NCBI RefSeq assembly: GCF_015999305.1
Contig: NZ_JAEAGP010000001.1
Location: forward strand, 1,240,001-1,304,000
Reading direction: 5' to 3'
DNA from: Erythrobacter sp. YJ-T3-07
Lineage (GTDB): Bacteria; Pseudomonadota; Alphaproteobacteria; Sphingomonadales; Sphingomonadaceae
Length of the DNA stretch: 64,000 nt
Shown: positions 24,993 to 34,723 of the stretch, one piece after another
How positions within the stretch are numbered: the stretch's first letter is position 1
Layout: each line of letters begins with the position of its first letter
Position numbers and translations under genes: made by a program
Notes under the pieces: generated by a model
The model's input: the letters and a program-made list of their open reading frames with translations, nothing else
Told to the model about the DNA's origin: nothing
The model's database searches: none

Positions 24993-26411
24993 ATGGCGCG
25001 GTTTTTGGCGGCTTTGGCCGTCCTTGCCACTGGCCTGGTGCCGCAGGCTCTTGGCGCTCAAATGCCAGACCCGATCGACGGGGTTGAGGTCGATGTCGAC
25101 GCGGGCACCCTCATGGGATCGCGCGAAAACGGCGTACTGGTTTTTCGAGGCGTTCCCTATGCCGCTGCCCCGACAGGCGAAAATCGCTGGCGCGCTCCGC
25201 AGCCGGTGGAGCCGTGGGCGGGTGTTCTCGCAGCGACCGCTCACGAGCCGCCCTGCGCCCAGCCGGTCGACACCGACACCACGGTCGCGAATTTCGGCGG
25301 GGTGAACGGGGCCCAGTCGGAGGACTGCCTCTACCTCACCATCACCGCCCCGGAGAATGCACAGGGCGCGCCCGTGCTGGTCTGGTTTCACGGCGGTGCA
25401 TTCTTCCTCGGCGCGGGCAGTCTCGGCTCTTACGACGGGACGGCCAACGCGCAGCAGGGCGTTATCACGGTCAGCGTCAATTACCGGCTGGGGGCACTGG
25501 CGAACTTCGTCCATCCCGCGCTCGATGCGCAGCACCCGGACGAGCCGCAGGGCAATTACGCGCTGCAGGATGCGGTCGCCGTACTCGAATGGGTGCGGGA
25601 CAATATCGCGGCCTTCGGAGGCGATGCCGAGCAGGTGACCGTCGCTGGCCAGTCGGCCGGGGGCGGGATCGTCGTCAACCTGCTGTCGCTGCCGTCGGCG
25701 AAGGGCCTGTTCGACAAGGCCATCGTGCAGTCGGGCAGCCTGCTGCTACCGGACCGCCCGAAGGCGGATGCTGAGCGCATGGCGATCGAGGCGCTGGAGA
25801 CGATCGGTATCGGCCCGGACGTGACGGCGGACGAGTTGCGCAGCATTTCCGCGCAGACCTTCGCCGCCTCGGAGCCATTGCGCGCGGGGTTCTTCTTCAC
25901 GCCGGACCCGGCTTTCAAGCCGATATCGACCATCGCCGCGCTCCGGGCGGGCAAGGAAACCGACGTGCCGGTGCTGGTCGGCACCAACAGGGGCGAGAAG
26001 GGCTTTGCCGCCGCGCGCACGCTCGCCGCGCTGGCGGGCGACACCGGCGCACCGGCATTCCTCTACCGCTTCGACCACACGCCCGCCCTCCGGGCCGGCG
26101 AGTGGGGCGACGGGCCGATCCATTCGGCCGAACTGATGTTCACCTTCGATTCGATCGACCGGTCGAGCTGGGGAGGAGAGCGCGCCGACGCAGCCGATCG
26201 CGCGCTGGCCGACATGGTCAACGGCTGCTGGATCGCCTTCGTGAAGATGGCGCCCGGGGCGAAAGACTTCGCGTGCGCCGATGGCTTCACCTGGCAGGCC
26301 TATCAGCCGGGTGGCTCGGCGGCGCTGATCGAAACTGCGGGACTGCGGATGGCCCCTGCGGACGCGCTGCCGGACGGCCCCGAGGAGGATGCCACCAAAA
26401 AGGACGAATAG
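24993..26411 (+). CDS. Type-B carboxylesterase, short variant, Sec-exported
   Basis: 472 residues from the ATG at 24993, which has a strong GGAGGGGAGA ribosome site. Signal peptide about residues 1-22 (ALAVLATGLVPQALGAQ). The oxyanion loop is HGGAF (133-137) and the nucleophile is Ser221 in GQSAGGG; the His is in GPIHSAELMF. It is 55-70 residues shorter than the other three esterases. The shortening falls after VGTNRGEKG, where the helical lid region is largely missing, so the active site is probably more open. It precedes the TonB receptor gene by 48 bp on the same strand; a small hairpin CGCCG-GAAAA-CGGCG at 26428-26442 lies between them. Confidence 0.92.
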   Translation: MARFLAALAVLATGLVPQALGAQMPDPIDGVEVDVDAGTLMGSRENGVLVFRGVPYAAAPTGENRWRAPQPVEPWAGVLAATAHEPPCAQPVDTDTTVANFGGVNGAQSEDCLYLTITAPENAQGAPVLVWFHGGAFFLGAGSLGSYDGTANAQQGVITVSVNYRLGALANFVHPALDAQHPDEPQGNYALQDAVAVLEWVRDNIAAFGGDAEQVTVAGQSAGGGIVVNLLSLPSAKGLFDKAIVQSGSLLLPDRPKADAERMAIEALETIGIGPDVTADELRSISAQTFAASEPLRAGFFFTPDPAFKPISTIAALRAGKETDVPVLVGTNRGEKGFAAARTLAALAGDTGAPAFLYRFDHTPALRAGEWGDGPIHSAELMFTFDSIDRSSWGGERADAADRALADMVNGCWIAFVKMAPGAKDFACADGFTWQAYQPGGSAALIETAGLRMAPADALPDGPEEDATKKDE

Positions 26412-26459
26412 TCCGACCGAATAAAAACGCCGGAAAACGGCGATGTTGGGGAGAGAGAA

Positions 26460-29400
26460 ATGATTGGTAAATCGCACTTCATGGTGGGGACCGCGTGCGC
26501 CCTGGCGTTTGCGCCTGCGGCAATGGCGCAGACCACTCCGGACAGCGACGCGCAGAACCAGCCCGAGCTTGCCGAGCAGATCGAGTCCGAGCCCGAGGTG
26601 ACCATTGTGGTCACCGGATCCTACATCAAGGGCCAGCGCGAAGACGGCGCGCAGCCGGTCGACGTGTTCGGCCAGGCGGAGCTGGAAGCGCGCGGGATCG
26701 ACAGCCCGCTGGAGTTCATCAAGAGCCTCCCCTCGGTCGGCCCGGTGCTCGGCGATTCCAACCAGTACGGCGCGGGCGGCAGCCAGGGCGTCGGCTCGAT
26801 CAACCTGCGCAGCCTCGGGCGCGAGCGGACGCTGGTGCTGTTCAACAACCGCCGCTTCGCGACCGAACCGGGCGACGGCGCGGCGGATACCAACCTGATC
26901 CCGCTGTTCGCGCTCGACCGGATCGAGGTGCTCAAGGATGGTGCCGCCTCCACCTATGGCTCGGATGCCATCGCGGGCGTCGCCAACTTCGTCACCCGGC
27001 GCGATTTCACCGGTGTCGAGCTGGCCGGCGATTACGAATTCGTCGACGGGTCGGACAATAATTATCGCCTCAGCGCGCTTGCCGGGTTCGATCTGGGCGC
27101 GGCCAACCTGATGATCGGGGCCGGCTGGCAGCACAGGTCCGAACTGCCCACGACCGCGCGCGATTTCACCCAGGTGCCCTACGCGGACAATCCCACCGGC
27201 TATTCCTTCCTCAGCAATCCGGGGCTCTATGCGCCGCTCGGGTTCATCCCCGGACGCGGGGTGACTTCGCTGGGTCTCGCGGTCGACGGCAATCAGGTCG
27301 ATGCGTGTGAATCTCTGGGCGGGATCGAGGGCCAGTATCCGCGCGCTGCCGGGGCTCCGCTGCCGGTCTGCCGTTACAGCTACATCCCCTTCGTCAACCT
27401 GATCGAAGAGGAAGACCGCTATCAGCTCTATGGCCAGCTGCTGGTCGACCTGTCCGACACGGTCCGCTTCACCGCCGAAGCGCTCTATTCGCATACCGAG
27501 CTGACGGAGCTTGGCTATTCGCCGAGCTATCCGATCACCCAGGGCCCCAACGGCCCGGGCAGCGCGAGCGCGTTCACCGTGCCCGCCAGCAACCCCGGCT
27601 ATGCTGCCTTTCTCGAGCAGACCTTCGCGCCGGGCACGCCGCCGCGCCTGTTCACCCCGGTTCTCGCGTCCATCGTGCTGTTCCGGCCCTTCGCGCTGGG
27701 CGGCAATCCGCTCGACGATCGGGGAGCCGGGCGGGGGCAGGCGATCAACGATGCGTGGCGCGTGTCCGCCGGGTTCGACTTCGACCTGACCGACAATCTG
27801 TCGCTGCAGACCTTCGGCACCTATATCCGCAGCTCGCGCCTCGCCTTCTCCTATGACATGGTCAGCGACCGCTTGCAGCGCGCGCTCAACGGCTTTGGCG
27901 GAGACGATTGCACGGGCACCACGCCGGGCGCCAACGGGTGCCTCTATTTCAACCCGTTCATCAATGCCGCGCCGGGCAATCCGGCGCTGGGCCTCACCAA
28001 TCCCGCCTATGTACCGGGTAACGAGAACTCGCAGGCGGTGATTGACTATATCTCTCAGCGCAGCGGTACGCGCGCGACCGAAGAGCAGTATATCGTCGAT
28101 GCGGTGTTCAGCGGGGATTTCGAGGTGTTCGGGCGGACGCTGGGCTATGCCTTCGGCGGCCAGTTCCGGCAGACCAATTTCGCGACCGATCCGCTCAACC
28201 GGTTCAGCGATCCCGAGGCTTACCCGTGTGCGATCGACGGCGATCGCTCTTGCCTCGACGATCCGAACGACACCAACTTCCCGGTCGGCGCGTTCACCTT
28301 CCTCGGTCAATATCCCGATGCGCGCCTGTCGCAGGATGTCTACGCCCTGTTTGCCGAGGCGCAGATGGAGGTGTTCGACGGGTTCGAGCTGACCGGCGCG
28401 GTCCGGTTCGAGGATTACGGCGGGCTGGTCGGCTCGACCGTCAATCCCAAGCTCTCGGCCCGCTGGCAGGTGACCGATTTCCTCGCCCTGCGCGGCTCGG
28501 TTGGCGACACGTTCCGCGGGCCGCTGCCGGCCGATCTGGGCACCGCCGGGGTGCGCGCGGTGGCGGGGATCAACGTGCTGGGCGGCAACTTCAAGGCGAC
28601 CGACACCGTGGGCAATCCCGCGCTCGCGCCCGAAACCGCGCTGACCTACAACATGGGCGCGATCCTCGAATTCGGCGGGTTCAACTTCAGCGTCGATTAC
28701 TGGACCTACGAGTTCGAAGGGCGCTTCACCAACCTGCCGATCCAGGCGATCGCGGCCAATGTCGCGCCCGGCGGGCAGGACGGCACCCAGCTGGTCGACT
28801 GCTCCAGTCCTTTCGTGGACTACGTGGTCTTCGCGGGCGGTGTCTGCACGCAAGGGACGACCATCGGGAACGACATCAGCCGCCTGCAGACGCAAACGGT
28901 GAACGGCCCCGACGTGACCACCAGCGGTCTCGACTTCAGCGTCAACTACCGCACCACGCTGGGCCCGGTGCAGCTGAATCTGGGCGCAAACGCGACCTAC
29001 ACGCTCAAGTACGAATTCAGCGATTTCGAATTCAACGGGTTGCTGTTCAGCCAGGGCTACGACGCGGCGGGCTATGCCAATTACGACCGCGCACCTGGCA
29101 CCGTGTCGAAATGGCGCGCGAGCGGGTACGTCAACCTCCAGTTCGATCCGGTCAGCGTGACCTGGTCGAGCAACTATATCGGCGGAGTGACGGACAACCG
29201 CTGCGACGGCTTGCAGTTCTGCGCCGAAACGCCCGAGTTCGGCGGGACCAATTTCGGCCGCGAGATCGGCGACTTCTTCGTCCACGATCTCTTCGCCACG
29301 GTCGACCTGACGCTGGGCGGACTCGAGGCGGAGCTGCAGGGCGGGATCGAGAACCTCTTCGATACCGATCCACCCGCCGCGCGGCTCGAATACAGCTACG

Positions 29401-29462
29401 ACCCGTTCATCGGCACCGCCAAGGGGCGCACCTTCAAGGTCGGCGTGAAGCTGCGCTTCTGA
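26460..29462 (+). CDS. TonB-dependent outer-membrane receptor (large)
   Basis: 1,000 residues. The ATG at 26460 follows GGGGAGAGAG. Sec signal peptide residues 1-24 (FAPAAMAQ), TonB box around residues 48-53 (TIVVTGS). The plug has INLRSLGRERTLVLFNNRRF and IEVLKDGAASTYGSDAIAGVANFVTRRDF, the style of sphingomonad receptors for organic substrates. The barrel ends in GRTFKVGVKLRF with terminal Phe. Long loops carry paired cysteines (DACESLGG...PVCRY; DDCTGTTPGANGC; VDCSSP...GVCTQ). It sits between two exported esterases on one strand, so it probably takes up their substrate or products. Confidence 0.95.
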   Translation: MIGKSHFMVGTACALAFAPAAMAQTTPDSDAQNQPELAEQIESEPEVTIVVTGSYIKGQREDGAQPVDVFGQAELEARGIDSPLEFIKSLPSVGPVLGDSNQYGAGGSQGVGSINLRSLGRERTLVLFNNRRFATEPGDGAADTNLIPLFALDRIEVLKDGAASTYGSDAIAGVANFVTRRDFTGVELAGDYEFVDGSDNNYRLSALAGFDLGAANLMIGAGWQHRSELPTTARDFTQVPYADNPTGYSFLSNPGLYAPLGFIPGRGVTSLGLAVDGNQVDACESLGGIEGQYPRAAGAPLPVCRYSYIPFVNLIEEEDRYQLYGQLLVDLSDTVRFTAEALYSHTELTELGYSPSYPITQGPNGPGSASAFTVPASNPGYAAFLEQTFAPGTPPRLFTPVLASIVLFRPFALGGNPLDDRGAGRGQAINDAWRVSAGFDFDLTDNLSLQTFGTYIRSSRLAFSYDMVSDRLQRALNGFGGDDCTGTTPGANGCLYFNPFINAAPGNPALGLTNPAYVPGNENSQAVIDYISQRSGTRATEEQYIVDAVFSGDFEVFGRTLGYAFGGQFRQTNFATDPLNRFSDPEAYPCAIDGDRSCLDDPNDTNFPVGAFTFLGQYPDARLSQDVYALFAEAQMEVFDGFELTGAVRFEDYGGLVGSTVNPKLSARWQVTDFLALRGSVGDTFRGPLPADLGTAGVRAVAGINVLGGNFKATDTVGNPALAPETALTYNMGAILEFGGFNFSVDYWTYEFEGRFTNLPIQAIAANVAPGGQDGTQLVDCSSPFVDYVVFAGGVCTQGTTIGNDISRLQTQTVNGPDVTTSGLDFSVNYRTTLGPVQLNLGANATYTLKYEFSDFEFNGLLFSQGYDAAGYANYDRAPGTVSKWRASGYVNLQFDPVSVTWSSNYIGGVTDNRCDGLQFCAETPEFGGTNFGREIGDFFVHDLFATVDLTLGGLEAELQGGIENLFDTDPPAARLEYSYDPFIGTAKGRTFKVGVKLRF

Positions 29463-29558
29463 CCGGCAGCGACTGAACCAGTCGTGAGAGGGGGCGGGGG
29501 CCGATGGCGGCTTTCCGCCCTTTCACGCGCGGCGACACATCAAGGGGAGGGACCTTAC

Positions 29559-31178
29559 ATGACACGAAATGCCATGATGCTCGCATCGATCGCCACGCTC
29601 GCGCTGAGTGCTCCGGCCGCCGCGCAGGACAGTGCCGAGCCGCCTGCCGCGACCCCGGTGGTCGAGACCGAAGCAGGCAAGGTGCAGGGCCTCGAGCAGG
29701 GCGGGATCGATGCTTTCCTCGGCGTGCGCTACGCAGCGCCGCCGCTGGGCGATCTGCGCTTCCGGCCTCCGACCAAGCCCGAGGCATGGGAAGGCATTGC
29801 CGATGCGACCGGCTACGGCGCGCCGTGCATGCAGCTCTATTCGGCAAGCGGTCCGACCGAGTCCGAAATGACCCGCCGCATCCAGGCGATCTTCCCCACC
29901 TCGACTGAGGCGAAGATGGACAACGAGGATTGCCTGTTCCTCAACGTGTGGACCCCGGCTGCGGGCGACGGGAAGAAGCGGCCCGTGATGGTCTGGTTTC
30001 ACGGCGGCGGCTACGCCTACGGATCGGGCAACTGGCCCGCCTATAACGGGCGCAATCTGGCGGAGAAGGGCGACGTTGTCATCGTCACGGTCAATCACCG
30101 GCTTAACGCCTTCGGCTATCTCAACCTCGCGGAAAAGTTCGGCGAGGAGTTCGCAGCCTCGGGCAATGTCGGCAATCTCGACCTCGTCCGCTCGCTCGAA
30201 TGGGTGCGCGACAATATCGCGGGCTTCGGCGGCGATCCGGACAATGTGACGATCATGGGCGAATCCGGCGGCGGATCGAAGGTCAGCCACCTGATGGCGA
30301 TGCCTGCCGCGGATGGGTTGTTCGACAAGGCGGTGATCCAGTCCGGCCCCGGGGTGTTCAGCGGCAAGCCTGCCGAGGCGGCGGACTACGCGGCCAAGAT
30401 TCTCGCGGCGGCGGGCGTCGAAACGCTCGACGACCTGCGCAATGTCCGGAGCGACGAGATCGTCGAGGCGGTGCGCAAGGCGACTCCGGCGGACAGCGCG
30501 ATGGGGCGCGGGCCGCAGTTCGGGCCGATCGCCGATGGCACGATCATCCCGCGCGATCCTTTCCTGCCCGCCGCGCCCGAGCAGTCGCGCGATATCCCGG
30601 TGCTGATCGGCTACAACAAGGACGAGATGACTTTGTTCGTCGCCGCACAGCCGTGGTTCGGGCGGCTGACCGAGGGCACGCTCAACGCGATGACCGGGGC
30701 GATGGGCGAACAGGCGGTGGCGGCGGTCGCTGCCTATCGCAAGCGCTATCCCGACTATTCGCCCACGCATCTGGCGAGCATCGCGATGGGCACCCGCTTC
30801 GTGCGCGGCACCTACCTGCTGGCAGACCAGCAGGCGAAGACCGCGAGCGCGCCGGTCTACGTCTATCGCCTGACGTGGGAGACGCCGATCGGCGGGGGAA
30901 TGCTGCGCACGCCGCACACGCTCGACATCCCGCTGATGTTCGACAATGCGAAGGAAAGCGCGGCGCTGGTCGGCATCGGAGAGGACGCGCAGATCATGGC
31001 CGACATGATGAGCGATGCGTGGATCGCCTTCGCCAAGACCGGCACGCCGTCGAGCGCGCTGCTGCCCGAGTGGAAGGCCTACACGCCTGCCGCGCGCAAC
31101 GTGATGGAACTGAACGTCGAGCCGCGCCTGGTCGACGATCCCGAAAAAGACATTCGCGAATTGCCCAGCGAACTCTAA
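29559..31178 (+). CDS. Type-B carboxylesterase, Sec-exported
   Basis: 539 residues from the ATG at 29559 with AAGGGGAGGG upstream. The N-terminus MMLASIATLALSAPAAAQ is a cleavable signal peptide. The oxyanion loop is HGGGY (148-152), the nucleophile Ser236 in GESGGG, the probable acid Glu is in GYNKDEM, and the His lies in TPHTLDIPLMF. Sequence style is closest to the lipoprotein esterase at 17211 (RPxMVWxHGGGY, GDVVxVTxNHRLNAxGY). It follows the TonB receptor by 96 bp and ends in a strong terminator. Confidence 0.93.
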   Translation: MTRNAMMLASIATLALSAPAAAQDSAEPPAATPVVETEAGKVQGLEQGGIDAFLGVRYAAPPLGDLRFRPPTKPEAWEGIADATGYGAPCMQLYSASGPTESEMTRRIQAIFPTSTEAKMDNEDCLFLNVWTPAAGDGKKRPVMVWFHGGGYAYGSGNWPAYNGRNLAEKGDVVIVTVNHRLNAFGYLNLAEKFGEEFAASGNVGNLDLVRSLEWVRDNIAGFGGDPDNVTIMGESGGGSKVSHLMAMPAADGLFDKAVIQSGPGVFSGKPAEAADYAAKILAAAGVETLDDLRNVRSDEIVEAVRKATPADSAMGRGPQFGPIADGTIIPRDPFLPAAPEQSRDIPVLIGYNKDEMTLFVAAQPWFGRLTEGTLNAMTGAMGEQAVAAVAAYRKRYPDYSPTHLASIAMGTRFVRGTYLLADQQAKTASAPVYVYRLTWETPIGGGMLRTPHTLDIPLMFDNAKESAALVGIGEDAQIMADMMSDAWIAFAKTGTPSSALLPEWKAYTPAARNVMELNVEPRLVDDPEKDIRELPSEL

Positions 31179-31188
31179 GGCGCACTAC

Positions 31189-31226
31189 AAAAAGGCCGGC
31201 GTCCCGAGTGGGGCGCCGGCCTTTTT
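31189..31226. terminator. Bidirectional Rho-independent terminator
   Basis: AAAAA-GGCCGGCG and CGCCGGCC-TTTTT form an extended stem around a 12-nt loop, with T-runs in both directions. It separates the convergent esterase (stop 31178) and fused hydratase/dehydrogenase (stop 31248) genes. Confidence 0.95.
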
Positions 31227-31247
31227 GTGTCCGGTTAAGCGAAAAGC

Positions 31248-33284
31248 CTAGTTGAAGCTCTCGCCCGCCTCGGCCTTCTTGCGCAGGTAATCGCTCACCG
31301 GCAGGCCGTGCTTTTCGAGGCCCGCGACCACGGTATCCAGCCCGATCGTGTCGGCCCAGAACATCGGGCCGCCGGTGTAGAGCGGCCAGCCATAGCCGTT
31401 GATCCACACCACATCGATGTCGCTGGCGCGCTGGGCCATGCCTTCATCGAGGATCTTCGCGCCTTCGTTGACCATCGGGTAGAGCAGGCGCTCACGGATC
31501 TCGTCCTTCGAGATGTCGCGCTGTTCGTTGCCTTCCTTCTCGGCGAAGTCGGCGATGATCTGCTTCACCTCGTCCGACGGGGTGCGCTGGCGCGCTTCGT
31601 CATAGTCGTAGAAGCCCTTGCCCGCCTTCTGGCCGAAGCGGCCCACCGCGCACAGCGCCTCGCGGATGGTCGTGACCTTGCTCGGGTCGCGGTGCCAGCC
31701 GATGTCGATCCCGGCGAGGTCGCCCATCTGGAACGGCCCCATGGGGAAGCCGAACTCGAGCAGCACGTCGTCGACGTCCCAGTAGTTCGCCCCTTCGAGG
31801 ATCAGCTGGTTCGCCTGCTCCTGCCGCTTGGAGAGCATGCGGTTGCCGATGAACCCGGGGCAAACGCCCGAAACCGCCGCGACCTTGCCGATCTTCTTGG
31901 ACAGCTTCATCGCGGTCGCCAGCACATCGTTGCGCGTCTTCTCGCCACGCACCACTTCGAGCAGCTTCATCACGTTGGCGGGGCTGAAGAAATGGAGGCC
32001 CAGCACATAGCTTGGGCGCTTGGTCGCGGTCGCGATCTCGTCGATGTTCAGATAGCTGGTGTTCGACGCGAGGATCGCGCCCTCCTTCACCACCTCGTCG
32101 AGCTTCCCGAAGACGTCCTTCTTCACGTCCATGCTCTCGTACACCGCCTCGATCACGAGGTCGCAATCGGCGAGGTCGCTGTATTCGAGCGTGGGGGTGA
32201 GGAGGCCCATCGCCTGTTCGACCTGTTCGGCGGTCATCCGGCCTTTCTTCGCGGTCGCTTCGTAGTTCTTGCGCATCGTGGCGGTGCCACGGTCGAGCGC
32301 TTCCTGCTTCATCTCGAGGATGGTGACGGGGATGCCTGCGGAGAGGAAGTTCATCGCGATCCCGCCGCCCATCGTGCCCGCGCCGATTATGCCGACCTTC
32401 TTGATGTCGATCAGCGGGGTGTCGGCGGGAATGTCGTCGACCTTGTTCGCCGCCCGCTCCGCGAAGAAATAGTGCCGCATCGCCTTGGACTGCGTACCGG
32501 TCATGAGCTTCATGAACAGCTCGCGTTCCTTCTTCACGCCTTCGGCATAGGACATCTCGCCCGCCGCCTTCACCGCTTCGATCGCGGCGTTGGGCGCGTC
32601 GAAGCCGCGCATCTTGCGGCCGTTCTTGGCGCGGAATTCGTCGAAGATGTCGGGGTTCTTGATCCCGTCCTGGTTGGCGTCGTCCTCGCTGGAGCGCGGG
32701 ACCGGTTGGCCGATCTTCGACTTGGCAAAGGCGATCGCATCGGCGGCAAGGCTGTCTTCGCCCACCAGCTCGTCCAGCAGGCCGATCTCTTTCGCTTTCT
32801 TGGCCGAAATCGGATTGCCGATCGCGACGAGGGGGAGGGCGGCTTCCGCGCCGACCAGACGCGGCAGGCGCTGCGTGCCCGCGGCACCAGGGATCAGGCC
32901 CAGCTTCACCTCGGGCAGGCCCATCTTCGCGCTCGGTACCGCGACGCGGTAGTGACACGCCAGCGCGACTTCGCACCCGCCGCCCAGCGCGGTGCCGTGG
33001 ATCGCTGCCACCACAGGCTTGTCGCTCGCCTCCAGCTTGTCGAGCGCTTCGGGCAGGCTCGGCCCCTGCGGGGCTTTTCCGAACTCGGTGATGTCGGCGC
33101 CGGCGAAGAAAGTCCGCCCGTCGCAGCGGATGACGACCGCTTCGACGCTATCGTCGGACAGCGCCTCGGCAATGCCATCGGTCAGCCCGGCACGGACGGC
33201 CTGGCCCAGTGCGTTGACGGGGGGATTGTCGGAAATGATCACCAGCACGTTATCGTGCCGCTCTGTGCGGATCGGGGATGTCAT
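31248..33284 (-). CDS. Bifunctional enoyl-CoA hydratase/3-hydroxyacyl-CoA dehydrogenase (FadB/FadJ type)
   Basis: Fused beta-oxidation enzyme, 678 residues. The N-terminal crotonase domain (about 1-190) has the oxyanion segment [17 protein letters not shown] and [23 protein letters not shown], supplying the two catalytic glutamates. The Rossmann segment [21 protein letters not shown] begins near residue 295, followed by the dehydrogenase His/Glu pair in [20 protein letters not shown]-terminal repeat with [17 protein letters not shown] completes the family layout. It would carry out hydration and NAD-dependent oxidation of enoyl-CoA. It is 15 bp downstream of the S12 hydrolase gene on the same strand; the matching thiolase is encoded divergently at 34724. 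Confidence 0.95.
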   Translation of the reverse strand: MTSPIRTERHDNVLVIISDNPPVNALGQAVRAGLTDGIAEALSDDSVEAVVIRCDGRTFFAGADITEFGKAPQGPSLPEALDKLEASDKPVVAAIHGTALGGGCEVALACHYRVAVPSAKMGLPEVKLGLIPGAAGTQRLPRLVGAEAALPLVAIGNPISAKKAKEIGLLDELVGEDSLAADAIAFAKSKIGQPVPRSSEDDANQDGIKNPDIFDEFRAKNGRKMRGFDAPNAAIEAVKAAGEMSYAEGVKKERELFMKLMTGTQSKAMRHYFFAERAANKVDDIPADTPLIDIKKVGIIGAGTMGGGIAMNFLSAGIPVTILEMKQEALDRGTATMRKNYEATAKKGRMTAEQVEQAMGLLTPTLEYSDLADCDLVIEAVYESMDVKKDVFGKLDEVVKEGAILASNTSYLNIDEIATATKRPSYVLGLHFFSPANVMKLLEVVRGEKTRNDVLATAMKLSKKIGKVAAVSGVCPGFIGNRMLSKRQEQANQLILEGANYWDVDDVLLEFGFPMGPFQMGDLAGIDIGWHRDPSKVTTIREALCAVGRFGQKAGKGFYDYDEARQRTPSDEVKQIIADFAEKEGNEQRDISKDEIRERLLYPMVNEGAKILDEGMAQRASDIDVVWINGYGWPLYTGGPMFWADTIGLDTVVAGLEKHGLPVSDYLRKKAEAGESFN

Positions 33285-33299
33285 CGGTTCGATACTCCT

Positions 33300-34532
33300 T
33301 CAGGCGTTCGAGTGGGTGAGGGCCGAATAGATCAGCGTCTTGAGCTGTCGGCGGATGGGAAACGTGGTGGAAGGGTAGAGCTGGGTCATGAAGACGCAGG
33401 TGATCCGCTCCACCGGGTCGACGAAGAAGGCGGTCGAATAGGCGCCGCCCCAGTAGAATTCGCCCTTGCTCGCCGGGATCAGCGTGCGCGCCGGCTCGGT
33501 GACGACGGCAAAGCCCAGGCCGAAGCCGGTGCCCGCATTGTTCGCCTCGCTGAACAGGCTCTGGCTCATCTGCGTCAGGTCGACCCCGCCCGGCAGGTGG
33601 TTCGCGGTCATTAGGTCGAGCGTCTTGGGCGAGACGATCTGCCCGCCCTGATAGGCTCCCCGGTTGACCAGCATCGTGCAGAAGCGGTCGTAATCCGCAA
33701 GGGTAGAGATCAGCCCGCCGCCGCCCGAATGGAAGCTTGCCGGCTCCATCAAACGTGATTCCGCGCCCTTGTCGACCAGCCGCGCGGGCTTGCCGGGGCG
33801 GTAGGCGTAGGCATCGGTGAGGCGATCCTGCTTGGCCGGATCGATGTCGAACCCGGTGTCCTCCATACCCAGCGGCGCGAAGATGTGTTCGCGGAAGTAA
33901 TCGCCCAGCCTCATGCCGGAAATGCGTTCGACGCACACGCCGAGCACGTCGGTCGAGACCGAATAGTTCCACTGCGTGCCCGGCTCGAACTCCAGCGGGA
34001 TACCTGCCAGCGTGGCGATATATTCGTCCGAGGTGATCGCGCCGCGCGACAGGTCGAGCCGGGCCTTGCGATAGGCCCCGTCCACGCTGGTGCGGTTCTG
34101 GAACCCGTATGTCAGGCCCGACATGTGCGACAGCAGATCTACGAAGCGCATCGGCTGACCCGGCCTGGTCGGCGCGAAGGGCAGGTCGCCCCCGCCGCCC
34201 GCGTAGGCACCCAGGCCTTCGAATTCGGGCAGGACTCGCGATACCGGATCTTCCAGAGCGACCTTGCACTGCTCGACCAGCTGCATGAACGCGATCGAGG
34301 TGACCGGCTTGGTCATGCTGGCGATACGGAACAGCGCATCCTCGCGCATCGGCGTGCCATCGTCGCGCAAGGTGCCGCCGTGGTAATAGTGCACGGGTTG
34401 TCCGTCGCGCGAGACCAGCAGCTGCATCATGGCGAGCCGCCCGGTGTCGAGGTAGGTCTCGTCCAGAAAACGGTCGATCCGTTGCAGTCTTTCGCTGTCG
34501 AAACCCCGGTCTTCCGGATTGCCCAGCTTCAT
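33300..34532 (-). CDS. S12-family serine hydrolase (class C beta-lactamase-like esterase, EstB type)
   Basis: 410 residues from the ATG at 34532, which has AAAGGAG upstream. The active-site SxxK is Ser72-Met-Thr-Lys75, and the second motif is Tyr190-Ser-Val (WNYSVS) in place of YxN, as in EstB-type carboxylesterases rather than true beta-lactamases. The late HSGGGGLISTLADYDRF and the C-terminal GGAYSTAFFVDP segment fit the family. No signal peptide is visible, so it may be a cytoplasmic esterase, which contrasts with the four exported type-B esterases. It is divergent from the thiolase gene. Confidence 0.9.
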   Translation of the reverse strand: MKLGNPEDRGFDSERLQRIDRFLDETYLDTGRLAMMQLLVSRDGQPVHYYHGGTLRDDGTPMREDALFRIASMTKPVTSIAFMQLVEQCKVALEDPVSRVLPEFEGLGAYAGGGGDLPFAPTRPGQPMRFVDLLSHMSGLTYGFQNRTSVDGAYRKARLDLSRGAITSDEYIATLAGIPLEFEPGTQWNYSVSTDVLGVCVERISGMRLGDYFREHIFAPLGMEDTGFDIDPAKQDRLTDAYAYRPGKPARLVDKGAESRLMEPASFHSGGGGLISTLADYDRFCTMLVNRGAYQGGQIVSPKTLDLMTANHLPGGVDLTQMSQSLFSEANNAGTGFGLGFAVVTEPARTLIPASKGEFYWGGAYSTAFFVDPVERITCVFMTQLYPSTTFPIRRQLKTLIYSALTHSNA

Positions 34533-34723
34533 CCAATGCTCTCCTTTGCTGGCCGGTCCATTTAGGCCGTACCTGATCTTTATCGGTGCCGGGGTAACGG
34601 ATTTTGCGGCGATGTGAAGGCTCATACCCTTCTTTCAGAAAAATTCTCACTGCGCTTGCCTGATCGGCGCCGGGAGGGCAAGATCGCACCCAAGCCGCGA
34701 CGAGTCGGTACGAGGGATAAGGA

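Noticed and set aside
33300..34532. Antibiotic-resistance class C beta-lactamase
   Set aside because: It has SxxK but YSV in place of the YxN motif, no visible signal peptide, and sits among acyl-CoA genes, so an EstB-type esterase is more likely.
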